A stretch of 12,303 nucleotides of DNA from Arenicella sp. GTDB taxonomy: Bacteria > Pseudomonadota > Gammaproteobacteria > Arenicellales > Arenicellaceae. The translations under genes were made by a program, and so were the position numbers. The notes beneath the pieces were generated by a model. That model did not search any database and was not told where the DNA came from. It was given only the letters and a program-made list of their open reading frames with translations. The first letter of the stretch is position 1. Every line of letters begins with the position of its first letter. Below are positions 1 to 7,822 of this stretch, piece after piece. The stretch is taken from NCBI GenBank assembly GCA_023299895.1, contig JALZWI010000223.1:1-12303 (forward strand), given 5' to 3'.

Positions 1-100
1 AGGCGAAGCCACGGGATGGCAAGCCGACATAGGAAGACACCTCAGGCGAGAAGACTTCGTCTCGTCAGCCCTCCCGGCCGAGGAGGGCTCGCGCAAACGT
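1..100. repeat. GC-rich hairpin-dense element of foreign composition, cut by the window edge
   Basis: This block has 64 G/C in 100 bases, while the following 100 have 40, so the composition changes sharply near position 100. It can fold into three successive hairpins: GGC/GCC outside GCCA/TGGC (2-4 with 23-25, 8-11 with 17-20), CGAGA/TCTCG (47-51 with 60-64), and a perfect 8-bp stem AGCCCTCC/GGAGGGCT (67-74 with 82-89) whose loop contains CGGCCG. It begins where the neighbouring phoX-like gene loses homology, so I infer an inserted repeat or the end of a mobile element. No transposase or reverse transcriptase is visible. A structured RNA element such as the end of a group II intron is possible, but I could not match a canonical 5' end. 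The identity is unknown. Confidence 0.45.
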
Positions 101-101
101 T

Positions 102-1847
102 TCAAAAAATTACCCAGCAATCAACAAGATTTCCAGTTCCACGTAATTCACCTTGCGTTTCTAATGCCCAAAGGCCATCACTAGTGCCACTTAATGATGT
201 TTTAGCACCTTGGTCGGTCGACACCCACAAACGCCCAGCAGGATCAATCACGCCATTATCTGGGCAGGCAAACCAACCATTCTCACTGGTGTTTGGATTC
301 CAGTCAGCATCATGCTCTTGATCACTCGGATCACCGCATTTTACTAGTAAGTCCCATGTTGCCGATTGACTTGAGAAATTATCTTCATCTTCTGTAATTT
401 CAATAATGTGCCCAAAGCTATTATCCTCACGTGGATTAACCCCATTAACATCTTTACGTTTAGTGTTGTTGGTCAACATCACATAAACCTTACCTGTCTG
501 AGGGTTAGGTACGGCATCTTCAGGTCGATCCATCGGCGTAGCGTCTAATAAATCTGCGGCACTACGAGCTTGTATAAGAATGTCGGCCTGCGAATCAAAG
601 TGGTCTTTTAAAAGAGGGTTACTGATATCCAAAGCCATCCATTCTAATCTGCTACTCTCATCAAATTTAGCAACATACAGAGTTCCGAAATCTAATAAAT
701 CTTGATTGGCTTTTTTGTCCGTTAGGTTGACCTCATCGCGGCTAACAAATTTATAAAGGTATTCAAAGCGCTGATCATCACCCATGTAAATCACCAAACG
801 GCCATCTTTAGCGATTACATTTTTAGCTCCTTCATGCTTGAAACGCCCTAACGCAGTTCTCTTAATAGGCGTCGAAGTAGGATCCATCGGATCAATTTCA
901 ACCACCCAGCCAAATCGATTCGGTTCGTTCGGTTCACGATTAAAGTCAAAACGTTTATCAAACTTGGACCAAAAAAATAAATCATGGCCTAAGTTATAAC
1001 GACGATGGTTGTCAGTTTCATTTTTTAGATCATCTAAGGATCCACTAAAATGAAAATTGAAATTCTCCTCGCAAGTTAAATATGTGCCCCACGGAGTAAT
1101 ACCTCCAGAACAATTATTAAAAGTACCAATCACAGACAGGCCAGCAGGGTCACCTGACGTCTGCATACGAGTATGACCAGCGGCTGGGCCAGATAACTTA
1201 ATTACACTATCAAGAGCGGTAATTCTACGGTTATAGGCAGATGCTCGGTTAACTCCCCACTGATTATCTTGTAACTGAATCTCAACAATGCTAACGCCCA
1301 ATGCCGCTTTACAAATATCAGCATACTTAGCAGTAGTGGACTCAGCGACATTACGCCCAAAATCTGGGAACATCAAACCAGCCAACGTATATTCATGGTT
1401 GATACATAACAATGCTCGATCTTGCGGTCGATCATCTTCACAAAGCGAAATAAAACCAATAAAGTCATTATTGTACCCAAACTGACGGCTTTGACGCTCT
1501 GCAGACTGATTATTGATATCAAACTCAGGCGCATCTGCAAAAATAGGATCTCCCCATCTGAGTAGTATAGAAGCCGTATGATCAGGAGCAACGTGGTGGT
1601 CTTGATCATTCCCATGCTCAATTTCAATGAAATCAAAATTGAATTTCGATGTAACTGTTGATTCTGAAACAATAGCCTCAGACTCAACAGTCTCTTTAGA
1701 ACAAGCAAAAGTAGTTAATCCAACACTTGTAACAAGCGATGATTTTATAAAGCAACGCCGTGAATAACGCTTTTCGCACAACCTAGCAAAACTATCCTTA
1801 TTATCAGATACTGGGTTGGTGATCAGATCATCGTATTGCTCTTTCAT
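102..1847 (-). CDS. phoX: PhoX-type (DUF839) Tat-exported alkaline phosphatase, probably C-terminally truncated
   Basis: PhoX enzymes are calcium- and iron-dependent phosphomonoesterases on a six-bladed propeller, exported folded by Tat to release phosphate from organic esters. The N-terminus holds a Tat motif, SRRCFIK (residues 29-35), followed by a short hydrophobic stretch ending in FAC (47-49). That cysteine could be lipidated, but the lipobox is poor. Family landmarks are TCEEN (258-262, containing the metal-site cysteine known in Pseudomonas PhoX), GWVVEIDP (313-320), KHEGA (337-341), DRPEDAVPNP (440-449) and LWVSTDQG (540-547). Homology stops after GLWALETQGELRGTG (558-572). Nine unrelated residues and a stop follow, and the expected region with the GAEVTGP-like and QHPGE-like motifs (roughly 70-100 residues) is absent from every frame to the window edge. 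The break coincides with the GC-rich block at 1-100, so I infer disruption by insertion. The start ATG has only a weak Shine-Dalgarno. The protein may be inactive. Confidence 0.85.
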   Translation of the reverse strand: MKEQYDDLITNPVSDNKDSFARLCEKRYSRRCFIKSSLVTSVGLTTFACSKETVESEAIVSESTVTSKFNFDFIEIEHGNDQDHHVAPDHTASILLRWGDPIFADAPEFDINNQSAERQSRQFGYNNDFIGFISLCEDDRPQDRALLCINHEYTLAGLMFPDFGRNVAESTTAKYADICKAALGVSIVEIQLQDNQWGVNRASAYNRRITALDSVIKLSGPAAGHTRMQTSGDPAGLSVIGTFNNCSGGITPWGTYLTCEENFNFHFSGSLDDLKNETDNHRRYNLGHDLFFWSKFDKRFDFNREPNEPNRFGWVVEIDPMDPTSTPIKRTALGRFKHEGAKNVIAKDGRLVIYMGDDQRFEYLYKFVSRDEVNLTDKKANQDLLDFGTLYVAKFDESSRLEWMALDISNPLLKDHFDSQADILIQARSAADLLDATPMDRPEDAVPNPQTGKVYVMLTNNTKRKDVNGVNPREDNSFGHIIEITEDEDNFSSQSATWDLLVKCGDPSDQEHDADWNPNTSENGWFACPDNGVIDPAGRLWVSTDQGAKTSLSGTSDGLWALETQGELRGTGNLVDCWVIF

Positions 1848-1865
1848 AGTATAGTTACTCAGGGT

Positions 1866-2399
1866 CTACCAAATCAAATCATCAGGTATTTGATAATCAG
1901 CATACGGATCATCTTGTTCAGATTCATCCGTTGCCTTAGCTAAGTTCTGCACAATATAAGACGCATCACGTTGAGCAATTTTTTGTGCAACAACGTTAGG
2001 CACCAATTCAAAACTCTCACCGGTTAATGCAATAATATTAACTTGTCCGCGCGCTAATTGTCTTTGTTGCTCTACTGATACATAGAGTTTTTTAACTTTT
2101 TTATCGAACGTAAAACTATAGGCAATATCTGCATCATCACGTTCAATTTTACTACTTTCGACTAGTTGCTTAACCTGTGCTAACAAAGCCTTTTTTTCAA
2201 TTTTCTGTTGGCGTTGTCGATTCAACTCTTTATCTCGTTGTGCTTTTTCCAGACGAATTTGCTCGGCCAACTTTGCACTATCAGACAATGCGCCTCGCTG
2301 TTTTTTAGGGATTTTAGCTTGCTTTTTTTTACGCGCGTTTTTAACCGATTGCTTATCAGTCAAGCCGGCCGTAAATAATTGATCTTTTAAAGAACTCAT
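1866..2399 (-). CDS. DUF2058 family protein (YaiL-like), function unknown
   Basis: This is a small, highly charged protein of 177 residues, typical in length for DUF2058, a family known essentially from gammaproteobacteria and without a settled function. The N-terminus MSSLKDQLFTAGL is the usual opening of the family. It is followed by a Lys/Arg/Gln-rich segment (about residues 15-75) predicted to be a helical coiled coil, then a compact domain with YSFTFDKKVKKLYVS (about 91-105), and the hallmark C-terminus DDPYADYQIPDDLIW. The basic segment would suit nucleic-acid contact, but that is inference. I chose the ATG at 2399 over an in-frame TTG nine bases upstream because family members start with this phrase. 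The phoX-like gene begins 18 bases after the stop on the same strand, so co-transcription is likely, although the two products have no obvious shared role. A cupin-like gene is divergent. Confidence 0.88.
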   Translation of the reverse strand: MSSLKDQLFTAGLTDKQSVKNARKKKQAKIPKKQRGALSDSAKLAEQIRLEKAQRDKELNRQRQQKIEKKALLAQVKQLVESSKIERDDADIAYSFTFDKKVKKLYVSVEQQRQLARGQVNIIALTGESFELVPNVVAQKIAQRDASYIVQNLAKATDESEQDDPYADYQIPDDLIW

Positions 2400-2436
2400 T
2401 TTTATCAATATCAGTAACGGTTTCTATTGCTTGTCG

Positions 2437-2442
2437 ATTCTA
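2437..2442 (-). promoter_or_regulatory. Possible -10 box for the DUF2058 gene
   Basis: Read on the minus strand this is TAGAAT, one base from consensus, 38 bases before the ATG at 2399. No good -35 hexamer is visible at 16-18 bases spacing, so the call rests on the -10 alone. Confidence 0.25.
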
Positions 2443-2479
2443 CCCCAAACAAGACAAAATATTACGAATAAGAAACTTG

Positions 2480-2485
2480 TATAAT
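2480..2485 (+). promoter_or_regulatory. Possible -10 box for the cupin-like gene
   Basis: A perfect TATAAT lies in the divergent intergenic space, preceded by TTG. It overlaps the extreme upstream TTG that could otherwise serve as start (2477), which argues that translation starts further downstream, at GTG 2525 or ATG 2576. The -35 region is poor. Confidence 0.35.
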
Positions 2486-2524
2486 CTAATCATTAAATTC
2501 AAAAATAATATCCCACTATTAATT

Positions 2525-2938
2525 GTGATCAATCTTAAATGGCGTACTGCTGACCAAATAATCGGTCAAAACTACATGAAACGCTGGCATCTTCTGCGTA
2601 AGCCAGGCGTGCGCAACTTGTACTTGCATAAATACCTTGGTAGCGACGACGACCGCGCATTGCATGATCATCCGTGGTCATCTTGGAGTATTTTACTGTG
2701 GGGGCATTTGTTTGAAGTTACTGACAGTGGCACTAAACGAATCTGGCCATTAATTCCAAAATTTCGATCCGCTGAATACAGTCATCGTCTAATACTAAAA
2801 AGTAATCGAGCACTAACGCTATTTTATACTGGCAAGAAAGTTCGAGAATGGGGGTTTCACTGCCCCAAAGGCTGGGTACATTGGACAGAGTTTACAGATG
2901 AAGCCGGCAATCAGACTGGAAAAGGATGCGGAAATTAA
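2525..2938 (+). CDS. Small cupin-like protein (HDH-P motif), phage- or hypothetical-type family
   Basis: This single-domain protein resembles a family of short hypothetical proteins found in bacterial genomes and phages; its biochemical role is unknown to me. The core is DDDRALHDHPW, a cupin-like first motif with two histidines flanking an aspartate, then a glutamate 15 residues after the second histidine (in HLFEV). A later histidine (YSHRL) fits the fourth ligand of a cupin metal site. The C-terminus carries the conserved phrase VREWGFHCPKGWVHW and ends near a second cysteine (GKGCGN). The start is uncertain. ATG 2576 is the only ATG nearby, but the residues before it (RTADQIIGQNY) look homologous to the family's N-terminus, so I prefer GTG 2525. 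TTG 2477 overlaps a promoter-like TATAAT. None has a clear Shine-Dalgarno. It stands alone, with no phage genes nearby. Confidence 0.7.
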   Translation: MINLKWRTADQIIGQNYMKRWHLLRKPGVRNLYLHKYLGSDDDRALHDHPWSSWSILLWGHLFEVTDSGTKRIWPLIPKFRSAEYSHRLILKSNRALTLFYTGKKVREWGFHCPKGWVHWTEFTDEAGNQTGKGCGN

Positions 2939-3014
2939 GTTCTTTTAGTTGTTGATATAGCTTATCGCGATAACGATGCACATTGCCACTAACCGAGCAA
3001 TCTTAAAAGTATCC

Positions 3015-3020
3015 TATAAA
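3015..3020 (+). promoter_or_regulatory. Possible -10 box for the secreted propeller protein gene
   Basis: TATAAA sits 25 bases before the ATG at 3046. This would give a short leader of about 20 bases that begins just before the hairpin covering the start codon. No convincing -35 is visible. Confidence 0.25.
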
Positions 3021-3032
3021 CTTAACTGCTAA

Positions 3033-3053
3033 AATCTCATATAGAATGAGATT
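3033..3053 (+). promoter_or_regulatory. Perfect 8-bp inverted repeat that contains the start codon
   Basis: AATCTCAT (3033-3040) and ATGAGATT (3046-3053) are exact reverse complements separated by five bases. The right arm begins with the ATG of the propeller gene. In the mRNA this hairpin would pair the start codon and hide the ribosome-binding region, where no Shine-Dalgarno is visible anyway. It could lower translation or act as a protein-binding site; neither is shown by sequence alone. Confidence 0.5.
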
Positions 3054-4203
3054 ACTTCAAAAAACACTACCCCTACTCCTCACCTACACGCTCCTCTCAA
3101 CGTTCAGTTCTTGGAGTTTAGCCTCTGGCGATTCACTCGTATTAACTGCTAAAACAGGCTATTTAATCCATAACGCGACCTATCTAAAACAACCAGATTG
3201 GTGGCCTGATGGATTCGAATGGGATGGTACCGGTTTAAACGACGACCCTTCATATCGTTATGGAGCATCGATGATTCGTTACGACGATGATAACTTACAT
3301 TTTTGGTCATGCTCAGAAGGTAATGGCGACATTAACATTGCCGATTATATTCGTTATCGTCACTCTAGCAATGGCGGGCGAACTTGGTCTGAAGATAAAA
3401 TTGTTTTAGCGCCGAGCATTGGTAGCGATGATGGCTGGGCAGTCTGCGACCCTAATGTCGTTAAATTCGGTGGGTATTATTATTTGGCTTATACAGCGAC
3501 CAATGACCCTACTAATTTTGGTTTGAATAATCATATTTTTGTGGCTCGTTCAACACAACCAGATGGCCCGTTTAGTAAATGGGACGGTAATGGTTGGTCT
3601 GGCAGCCCAAAGGCAATTATTGAATATAATGGTCCAACAACAATATGGGGCTATGGTGAACCAAATATGGTAGTTGTAGATGACACCTTGTATTTGTACT
3701 ATACCAATAGCGAAAGCGGAGTAAAAACTAGCCTTGCGACAGCTAATGCCAATAATAGCAACTGGCCAAATACCTTAGTTCAGCAGGGTGATGTGATTGA
3801 AAATCGAGATAACGGTGAAGATCAAACCGACATCAAATACTTGCCTGAGGTGGGTTTATTTATTGCAACCGCGATTGGCGAAAGGTTTACAGCACAAAGC
3901 TATGTGCACGTCTGGTCGTCAGAAAATGGATTTAACTTTCAACCTGTTGCCAATGACAATATCTCGCTCAATATTCAACCCACAGCACATAACTTAAGCA
4001 TGTCTGGAAATGACTTAGGACATGCAAAAATGGGTCGTAAAGAGTTTATTAGTTACAGTTATACTGGACCTGGTGGTGACTGGGGTGTCTGGAATGCTTG
4101 GCTAAACCCAGTCGAAATTAGTGGAGCTGGCTGGGTCACAGTTCAAAATAGTCGTCGTTTTGATATATCCGGAGTCTTGATGCTCTTACTGGATGATGAA
4201 TGA
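3046..4203 (+). CDS. Secreted five-bladed beta-propeller protein, glycoside hydrolase family 43-like
   Basis: This is a 385-residue exported protein. It opens with a Sec signal peptide (MRLL, hydrophobic stretch to about residue 24, probable cleavage near LASGDS). The mature part shows repeated propeller strands of the GH43/GH117/GH32-like type: GASMIRYDDDNLHFWSC near residue 73, CDPNVVKFGGYYYLAYTA near 133, GPFSKWDGNGW near 175, and GYGEPNMVVVDDTLYLYYT near 202. The DP in the second and the E in the fourth sit where GH43-type enzymes carry catalytic acids, but I cannot assign them firmly. The substrate is unknown; an arabinose-, xylose- or algal-galactan-derived glycoside is plausible from the fold family only. 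The chain ends in a short hydrophobic-acidic tail (GVLMLLLDDE) with no lipid or sorting signal. It is converging with tamB and has no partner gene, so it appears to be a single-gene unit. The exact family is uncertain; the fold class is fairly sure. Confidence 0.75.
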   Translation: MRLLQKTLPLLLTYTLLSTFSSWSLASGDSLVLTAKTGYLIHNATYLKQPDWWPDGFEWDGTGLNDDPSYRYGASMIRYDDDNLHFWSCSEGNGDINIADYIRYRHSSNGGRTWSEDKIVLAPSIGSDDGWAVCDPNVVKFGGYYYLAYTATNDPTNFGLNNHIFVARSTQPDGPFSKWDGNGWSGSPKAIIEYNGPTTIWGYGEPNMVVVDDTLYLYYTNSESGVKTSLATANANNSNWPNTLVQQGDVIENRDNGEDQTDIKYLPEVGLFIATAIGERFTAQSYVHVWSSENGFNFQPVANDNISLNIQPTAHNLSMSGNDLGHAKMGRKEFISYSYTGPGGDWGVWNAWLNPVEISGAGWVTVQNSRRFDISGVLMLLLDDE

Positions 4204-4272
4204 TATTAGCCTGTTATTACTCACCGTTAAGTCAACTTTTGATAGCAATATCGTGTTTGAGAACCTCTATCA

Positions 4273-7200
4273 CTATCGTTCTAACTGATATTTTAAATCG
4301 GCACCACTTTCCACACCGACATCGGCTTTTATCGACCATGCCGTATTCAACTGATATTTTAAAATTATTGATTGAGCCGCATCCAGTAAACCATAACCGT
4401 AGCCAACAAAGAACTTTGAAGATAGTCGCTTGCCAGCTTCAACGCTTGGTGCATTACCATCAAGCTGAAACGATAAGTCACTCAACCCAATCGTATCGCG
4501 GATACTGTTGGTTGTTTTGCTAAGCTTGCTTTGTTCACCATTGCCACGTAATGAATTGGCAATTCGTAACAGGGTTAAACCATCTGACGACTCGATATCA
4601 CCAATTGGTTTATTAAAGATGAGAACAGATAGTATATCTTGATCCGACATTGACGGTGTTGAATAGAGGTTCAATACTGGTGAACTAGCTCGCCCAGTAA
4701 CACTCACTCCGGCAACAGTCGTGTCGATGGTCTTTTGTGCTCGTAGCACTAGGTTAGGGTCATCAATACTCCCTTTATTGAATATTAAGCTGCCACGATC
4801 TATCTCTAACTCTTCTCCGTAAGCGGCGTATTTTCCGTTCTCAACATTAATCTCACCCTCACCTTGAACGATACCTTTTAATGTTTGAAAGATGCGCAGT
4901 TTACCGGTTAAGTTTGCATTAAGTCCTTTCGCATTAATATGTGTTTTTTCACCCAAATCAATCGATATGTCGAGCTTTTGATTGGCGCTTTTGGTGTCTT
5001 CTTGACCAGCCAAAACAACATCGTTTGAAGCCAAGGTAGCACTATCCGGCAGTTGAAAATCAAGTTCTGCTGAGGCAATAACAATGTCTCCCTTCAAATC
5101 TATTAATTCACTCGTTACTTTAGTATCAAAATTAACATCACCAACAACGATTAATTCTGAGGTGTTGGCTAGTTGTATATTCTCACCATTGAGTTGCACT
5201 GCAATCACTGGAGTTGAAAAATTTGATAAATCAAAAGTACCATCAATATCAAGCTTACCTTCACCACAAATCAAGCTTCCATCAAGGATAATTACCGAGC
5301 TATCCTCCGAACTTGCCGTTAGATTGATTTGCTCTATCTCTAAACCCAATTCTGCAAGGCTGACTGCTCCGTTGTTGACTTCAGCGAACAAGTTGATGCT
5401 CGGATCACTAACTGATCCTCCTAACGTGAGCTTGCTGCTAAATCCACCATCCAACGTAATATCATTTAATAATGAGGGCGGAAGATTTGCAAGGTCTTGA
5501 AAAGTAGCATCCACATGCCCAGTCAATTGTGCAGTATTGAATTGTGGAGATCCAAACCCATCAGCAATATTTATTTTTGCATTAAGTGAATCACCATCCT
5601 GTAGCTTTAGGGATGCAGTTAAATCAAATTCATCATTTTGTTGAAACACAAAACCTATTGCTTCTATCGACAGAGTTTCCTGCTCTTGCGGGTCGGAGTC
5701 TGATCTAGGCCAACTAAGACTTGAAGAGGTAGACTCAAGTCTAACGTTAATTTTGGACGTTTCATCACGGGCAGCGTTAACATAACTAAATTCGCCATTC
5801 GCGATACCAACGGATGTTAACCCATAGGCTTGTGTGAATTGATCTAAATTAGCAAAGTTCAGCGCGTGTATTGTGCCGTTGGCTGCTAGGTTTTGGTTGT
5901 CCTGAGTTACCGTTACACAAAGCGATTGATCATTATTAACCAAGCAAGTCTCAGGGACATCAATCGCGCCTTGTGCCAAACTCAAAGTGACTGATTTATT
6001 TAATGACCATGTTTTCGTCAAAGGATTATCGATGGTTAATTCTGACAGCTGTCCCGACCATCGTTGACCATCAACTCCGCCATTTGCCTGAACCTTAATT
6101 TCAGTATTATTGTTTTGCGAAACCAGCTGGTCTGATCCTAAAATAGCGTCTATGCTTAAGTCGTGTTGTAAGCCAGTGCCCGTTAATTCAAGATTGATAG
6201 ATTGAGCGAATGCATTAGTAGCATTACTAATTTTGCCGGTATTAAACACAATGTTGAGTTGGTCTTGCCAATCGCCGACAGACGCATCAGCAATTAACTC
6301 TAGACTTTCAATTGAATAAGTAAATGCGTTCAAGCCTTGTGATTCTGCTTGTAAACTAATTTTAGGCTTGTCTCTTAAGCCTGTTAGGTGTCCGCTGCTG
6401 ATTAAATTACCGCTAGCATTGGGTAATAAGTCACCAATATCTGGAGAATTAAGTTGCCAGTTAATATCATATGCGCTATCGATTTTGCCGTCGATAATCG
6501 CTTTACTGTTTCCCGCAAATAGATCGATTTGATTGATAATAATTATTTCACCAGCAAGCTCTGCATCAATATTTGCCTGTAATGGCCTTCCTTGTAACTG
6601 ACCATCGGTATTGGCCATTAATTGATAATCATTACTTGTGCCAGTAATTTTGAATTGACCATCAGCGATCACCTCGGGTGAGTCGGTGATGATTGGCCAT
6701 TGCAGTTGATTCCATTGTCCGATGATATCAATCCTACCTTCGCCATTGTTTGGATCAGTAAAGGCCAGGACGTTATCGACCTGCCCTGATACTTCGAAAT
6801 ATTTGGGTCGCTGCGTATTCAATTGGGTTAAACGAAGGTTGTCGATTTGTAGATTTCCTTGCTGGTAGTCTGTCGAGGCTTCAATTTGCCAGTTTGCAAA
6901 CTGTTCATTTTCGCCACTAAGTCCACCACTCAAACTGGCTTGTAGACTATCTAAGCCTTCCCCAGGTGCAAACTGCCCTCGGCTCTCGAACGCACCATCA
7001 CCAACTGAAATAATTTCACCCATGAGTGCTTGATCGGGTAATTGCGAACTTGTTAGTTGCGCTGTCCAGCTTAATAACTCACTCAGTCCATCATTGAGTG
7101 TTGCATCCAATTCAATCGCAAAAGGACTTGTTGCTGTCTGCGCAATGGTTAATTCTTCCCATACACCATAGATAGAGCCTTGCGTAGTAATTTGATAGGA

Positions 7201-7821
7201 AGGAGCCGCCCAAGATGTGCTGTGCTGTAAATCAACTTTACCATTTGCTGCAGCAGACAAATCAACACTGCCCTCTAGGGTGACAAAATTGTCAGCGTCA
7301 TTAATATCAAGTTGATTGATCCGCAGTAAATTATTTTTTATATTGACCTGCAAATCAATCTGACTCAAAGATAACAACTGCCTATCATTTTGAATAATAC
7401 TAATGTCGGATACGCTTGCTTGCCGAAGGTCTATATCGATTGGCAAGTCTAATCCCTGCCAAGGCTGGTATGCAGTCGTAGCTTGTTCAGCCTGTTCTTT
7501 TAAGGTCACATTGAGTTGTGACAGATTCAGCGAATTGATGGTCAGTGACTTTTTTAGTAAGGAGCTTAAACTCCAATCAAGCTTAGCCGTCTCTGCAGTA
7601 ATATTTACCGCGTCAATATCAACTCGTAAACCATTGATCTGTGCATTTAAGGCATTTCCAGAAACTGAGTTAACCGTAATCATCGGTGATGCTTTAGTTA
7701 GCATCCAAGTTAAACCGCTTTGACTGTTCAACAACCAATAAGCAACAATAATCACGATAACTAACAATAACGCTAAGACGGCTATGCTAGTTTTAAAGAT
7801 TGGTTTTAGTTTAATTGCCAT
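4273..7821 (-). CDS. tamB: TamB, inner-membrane-anchored translocation and assembly module protein
   Basis: TamB spans the periplasm as a long beta-taco groove and works with the outer-membrane barrel TamA. AsmA-like proteins of this group assemble certain outer-membrane proteins and are implicated in lipid transport to the outer membrane. From the ATG at 7821 the protein has 1182 residues, slightly short of the 1259 in E. coli. It begins with an uncleaved anchor (about residues 11-31, after MAIKLKPIFK), followed by the repetitive, Ser/Thr/Asn/Asp-rich beta-strand body of the family. The conserved C-terminal DUF490 domain is clear: IDRGSLIFNKGSIDDPNL, then VTGRASSPVLNLYSTPSMS, then DQDILSVLIFNKP, ending in VGYGYGLLDAAQSIILKYQL and GADLKYQLER. 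I start at 7821 rather than an in-frame upstream ATG at 7869 because the shorter form begins directly before the anchor. The tamA stop lies one base upstream, so translational coupling is likely. Confidence 0.95.
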   Translation of the reverse strand: MAIKLKPIFKTSIAVLALLLVIVIIVAYWLLNSQSGLTWMLTKASPMITVNSVSGNALNAQINGLRVDIDAVNITAETAKLDWSLSSLLKKSLTINSLNLSQLNVTLKEQAEQATTAYQPWQGLDLPIDIDLRQASVSDISIIQNDRQLLSLSQIDLQVNIKNNLLRINQLDINDADNFVTLEGSVDLSAAANGKVDLQHSTSWAAPSYQITTQGSIYGVWEELTIAQTATSPFAIELDATLNDGLSELLSWTAQLTSSQLPDQALMGEIISVGDGAFESRGQFAPGEGLDSLQASLSGGLSGENEQFANWQIEASTDYQQGNLQIDNLRLTQLNTQRPKYFEVSGQVDNVLAFTDPNNGEGRIDIIGQWNQLQWPIITDSPEVIADGQFKITGTSNDYQLMANTDGQLQGRPLQANIDAELAGEIIIINQIDLFAGNSKAIIDGKIDSAYDINWQLNSPDIGDLLPNASGNLISSGHLTGLRDKPKISLQAESQGLNAFTYSIESLELIADASVGDWQDQLNIVFNTGKISNATNAFAQSINLELTGTGLQHDLSIDAILGSDQLVSQNNNTEIKVQANGGVDGQRWSGQLSELTIDNPLTKTWSLNKSVTLSLAQGAIDVPETCLVNNDQSLCVTVTQDNQNLAANGTIHALNFANLDQFTQAYGLTSVGIANGEFSYVNAARDETSKINVRLESTSSSLSWPRSDSDPQEQETLSIEAIGFVFQQNDEFDLTASLKLQDGDSLNAKINIADGFGSPQFNTAQLTGHVDATFQDLANLPPSLLNDITLDGGFSSKLTLGGSVSDPSINLFAEVNNGAVSLAELGLEIEQINLTASSEDSSVIILDGSLICGEGKLDIDGTFDLSNFSTPVIAVQLNGENIQLANTSELIVVGDVNFDTKVTSELIDLKGDIVIASAELDFQLPDSATLASNDVVLAGQEDTKSANQKLDISIDLGEKTHINAKGLNANLTGKLRIFQTLKGIVQGEGEINVENGKYAAYGEELEIDRGSLIFNKGSIDDPNLVLRAQKTIDTTVAGVSVTGRASSPVLNLYSTPSMSDQDILSVLIFNKPIGDIESSDGLTLLRIANSLRGNGEQSKLSKTTNSIRDTIGLSDLSFQLDGNAPSVEAGKRLSSKFFVGYGYGLLDAAQSIILKYQLNTAWSIKADVGVESGADLKYQLER

Positions 7822-7822
7822 A

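Noticed and set aside
1..110. 5' end of a group II intron inserted in phoX
   Set aside because: Hairpins and GC-rich DNA are suggestive, but there is no canonical GTGYG start and no reverse transcriptase or domain V in view. It was kept only as one possibility.
1..130. Simple frameshift in phoX with the true C-terminus in another frame
   Set aside because: The other two minus-strand frames give no GAEVTGP-like, FTPD-like or QHPGE-like phrase; one meets a stop right after the break.
2..183. Plus-strand open frame running from the left edge (GEATGWQAD and onward)
   Set aside because: It has no recognisable domain, crosses the composition boundary and then runs antisense through the phoX coding sequence. 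It is open mostly by chance.
3022..3154. 13-base direct repeat TTAACTGCTAAAA (near 3022 and near 3142)
   Set aside because: One such match is expected by chance in a window of this size, and the second copy is inside coding sequence.
4204..4272. Bidirectional terminator between the convergent genes
   Set aside because: Only a weak 6-bp pairing with a long loop (TGATAG with CTATCA) and no T-run on either strand.
5084..5500. Plus-strand open frames inside tamB, tamA and phoX
   Set aside because: They are antisense shadows of long, well-recognised genes and show no domain or ribosome-binding site.
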